A stretch of DNA of 5,037 nt. Source: TH5896 sp050748485. GTDB lineage: Archaea; Thermoproteota; Nitrososphaeria; Nitrososphaerales; Nitrososphaeraceae. Made by a program: the position numbers and the translations under genes. The notes beneath the pieces were generated by a model. The model was not told the origin of the DNA and made no database searches. It saw only the letters and a program-made list of their open reading frames with translations. The DNA lies in assembly GCA_050748485.1 (NCBI GenBank), contig JBOGPP010000180.1, forward strand, positions 1 through 5,037, read 5' to 3'. Of this stretch, positions 4,986 through 5,037 are shown piece after piece; position 1 is the first letter of the stretch, and each line of letters opens with the position of its first letter.

Positions 4986-5037
4986 TTATAGTCTAGCTAT
5001 CATTAGCGACTTAATCTTGGAGATCAACTCCTTTATG
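4986..5037 (-). CDS. Possible C-terminal tail of a gene entering from the right
   Basis: The minus strand is open from the right edge for 16 codons and ends at TAA (4986-4988), giving IKELISKIKSLMIARL. It looks like an amphipathic helix with a basic end, a common protein C-terminus. The other two minus frames have stops here. A frame this short would often be open by chance, so this is only a candidate. If real, it would converge on the exported-protein gene. Confidence 0.2.
   Translation of the reverse strand, partial: IKELISKIKSLMIARL

Overview
This AT-rich window looks archaeal, most likely from an ammonia-oxidising soil lineage of the Nitrososphaerota (Thaumarchaeota; Nitrososphaera or Nitrosocosmicus type). 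The clues are a stand-alone TRAM-domain protein, archaeal TATA boxes about 25-35 bases before start codons, mostly short or absent leaders with few Shine-Dalgarno sites, an Af1521-like macro domain, and an Asn/Ser-rich exported protein that resembles a group of surface proteins I associate with these archaea. The lineage is an inference; no rRNA or marker gene is present.

Layout. The left half reads on the minus strand. It holds the first 32 codons of a ribbon-helix-helix regulator running off the left edge, then a TRAM-domain protein (204-461), then an unrecognised Gln/Asn-rich orphan protein (576-1247). The gap at 1248-1701 carries the orphan gene's promoter and, on the plus strand, what looks like the broken C-terminal end of an IS5-type transposase, whose frame runs 38 bases into the 3' end of the next gene. 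Still on the minus strand come a COMT-like O-methyltransferase (1702-2295) and a macro-domain ADP-ribose-binding protein (2378-2974).

The right half reads on the plus strand. A decayed 3' fragment of a PQQ-dependent glucose/sorbosone dehydrogenase (about 3150-3699) carries two apparent one-base deletions and an in-frame stop. It is followed by an intact exported protein (3811-4920) with a strong TATA box, a signal segment, a low-complexity Ser/Pro linker and 13 N-glycosylation sequons. The last 117 bases hold small hairpins and possibly the tail of a minus-strand gene entering from the right.

The genes do not form an obvious pathway. Most have their own promoter-like element, so they look like single transcription units. 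Two pseudogene remnants in 5 kb suggest a plastic, accessory stretch of chromosome. I found no CRISPR array, tRNA, rRNA or convincing undescribed multi-gene system.
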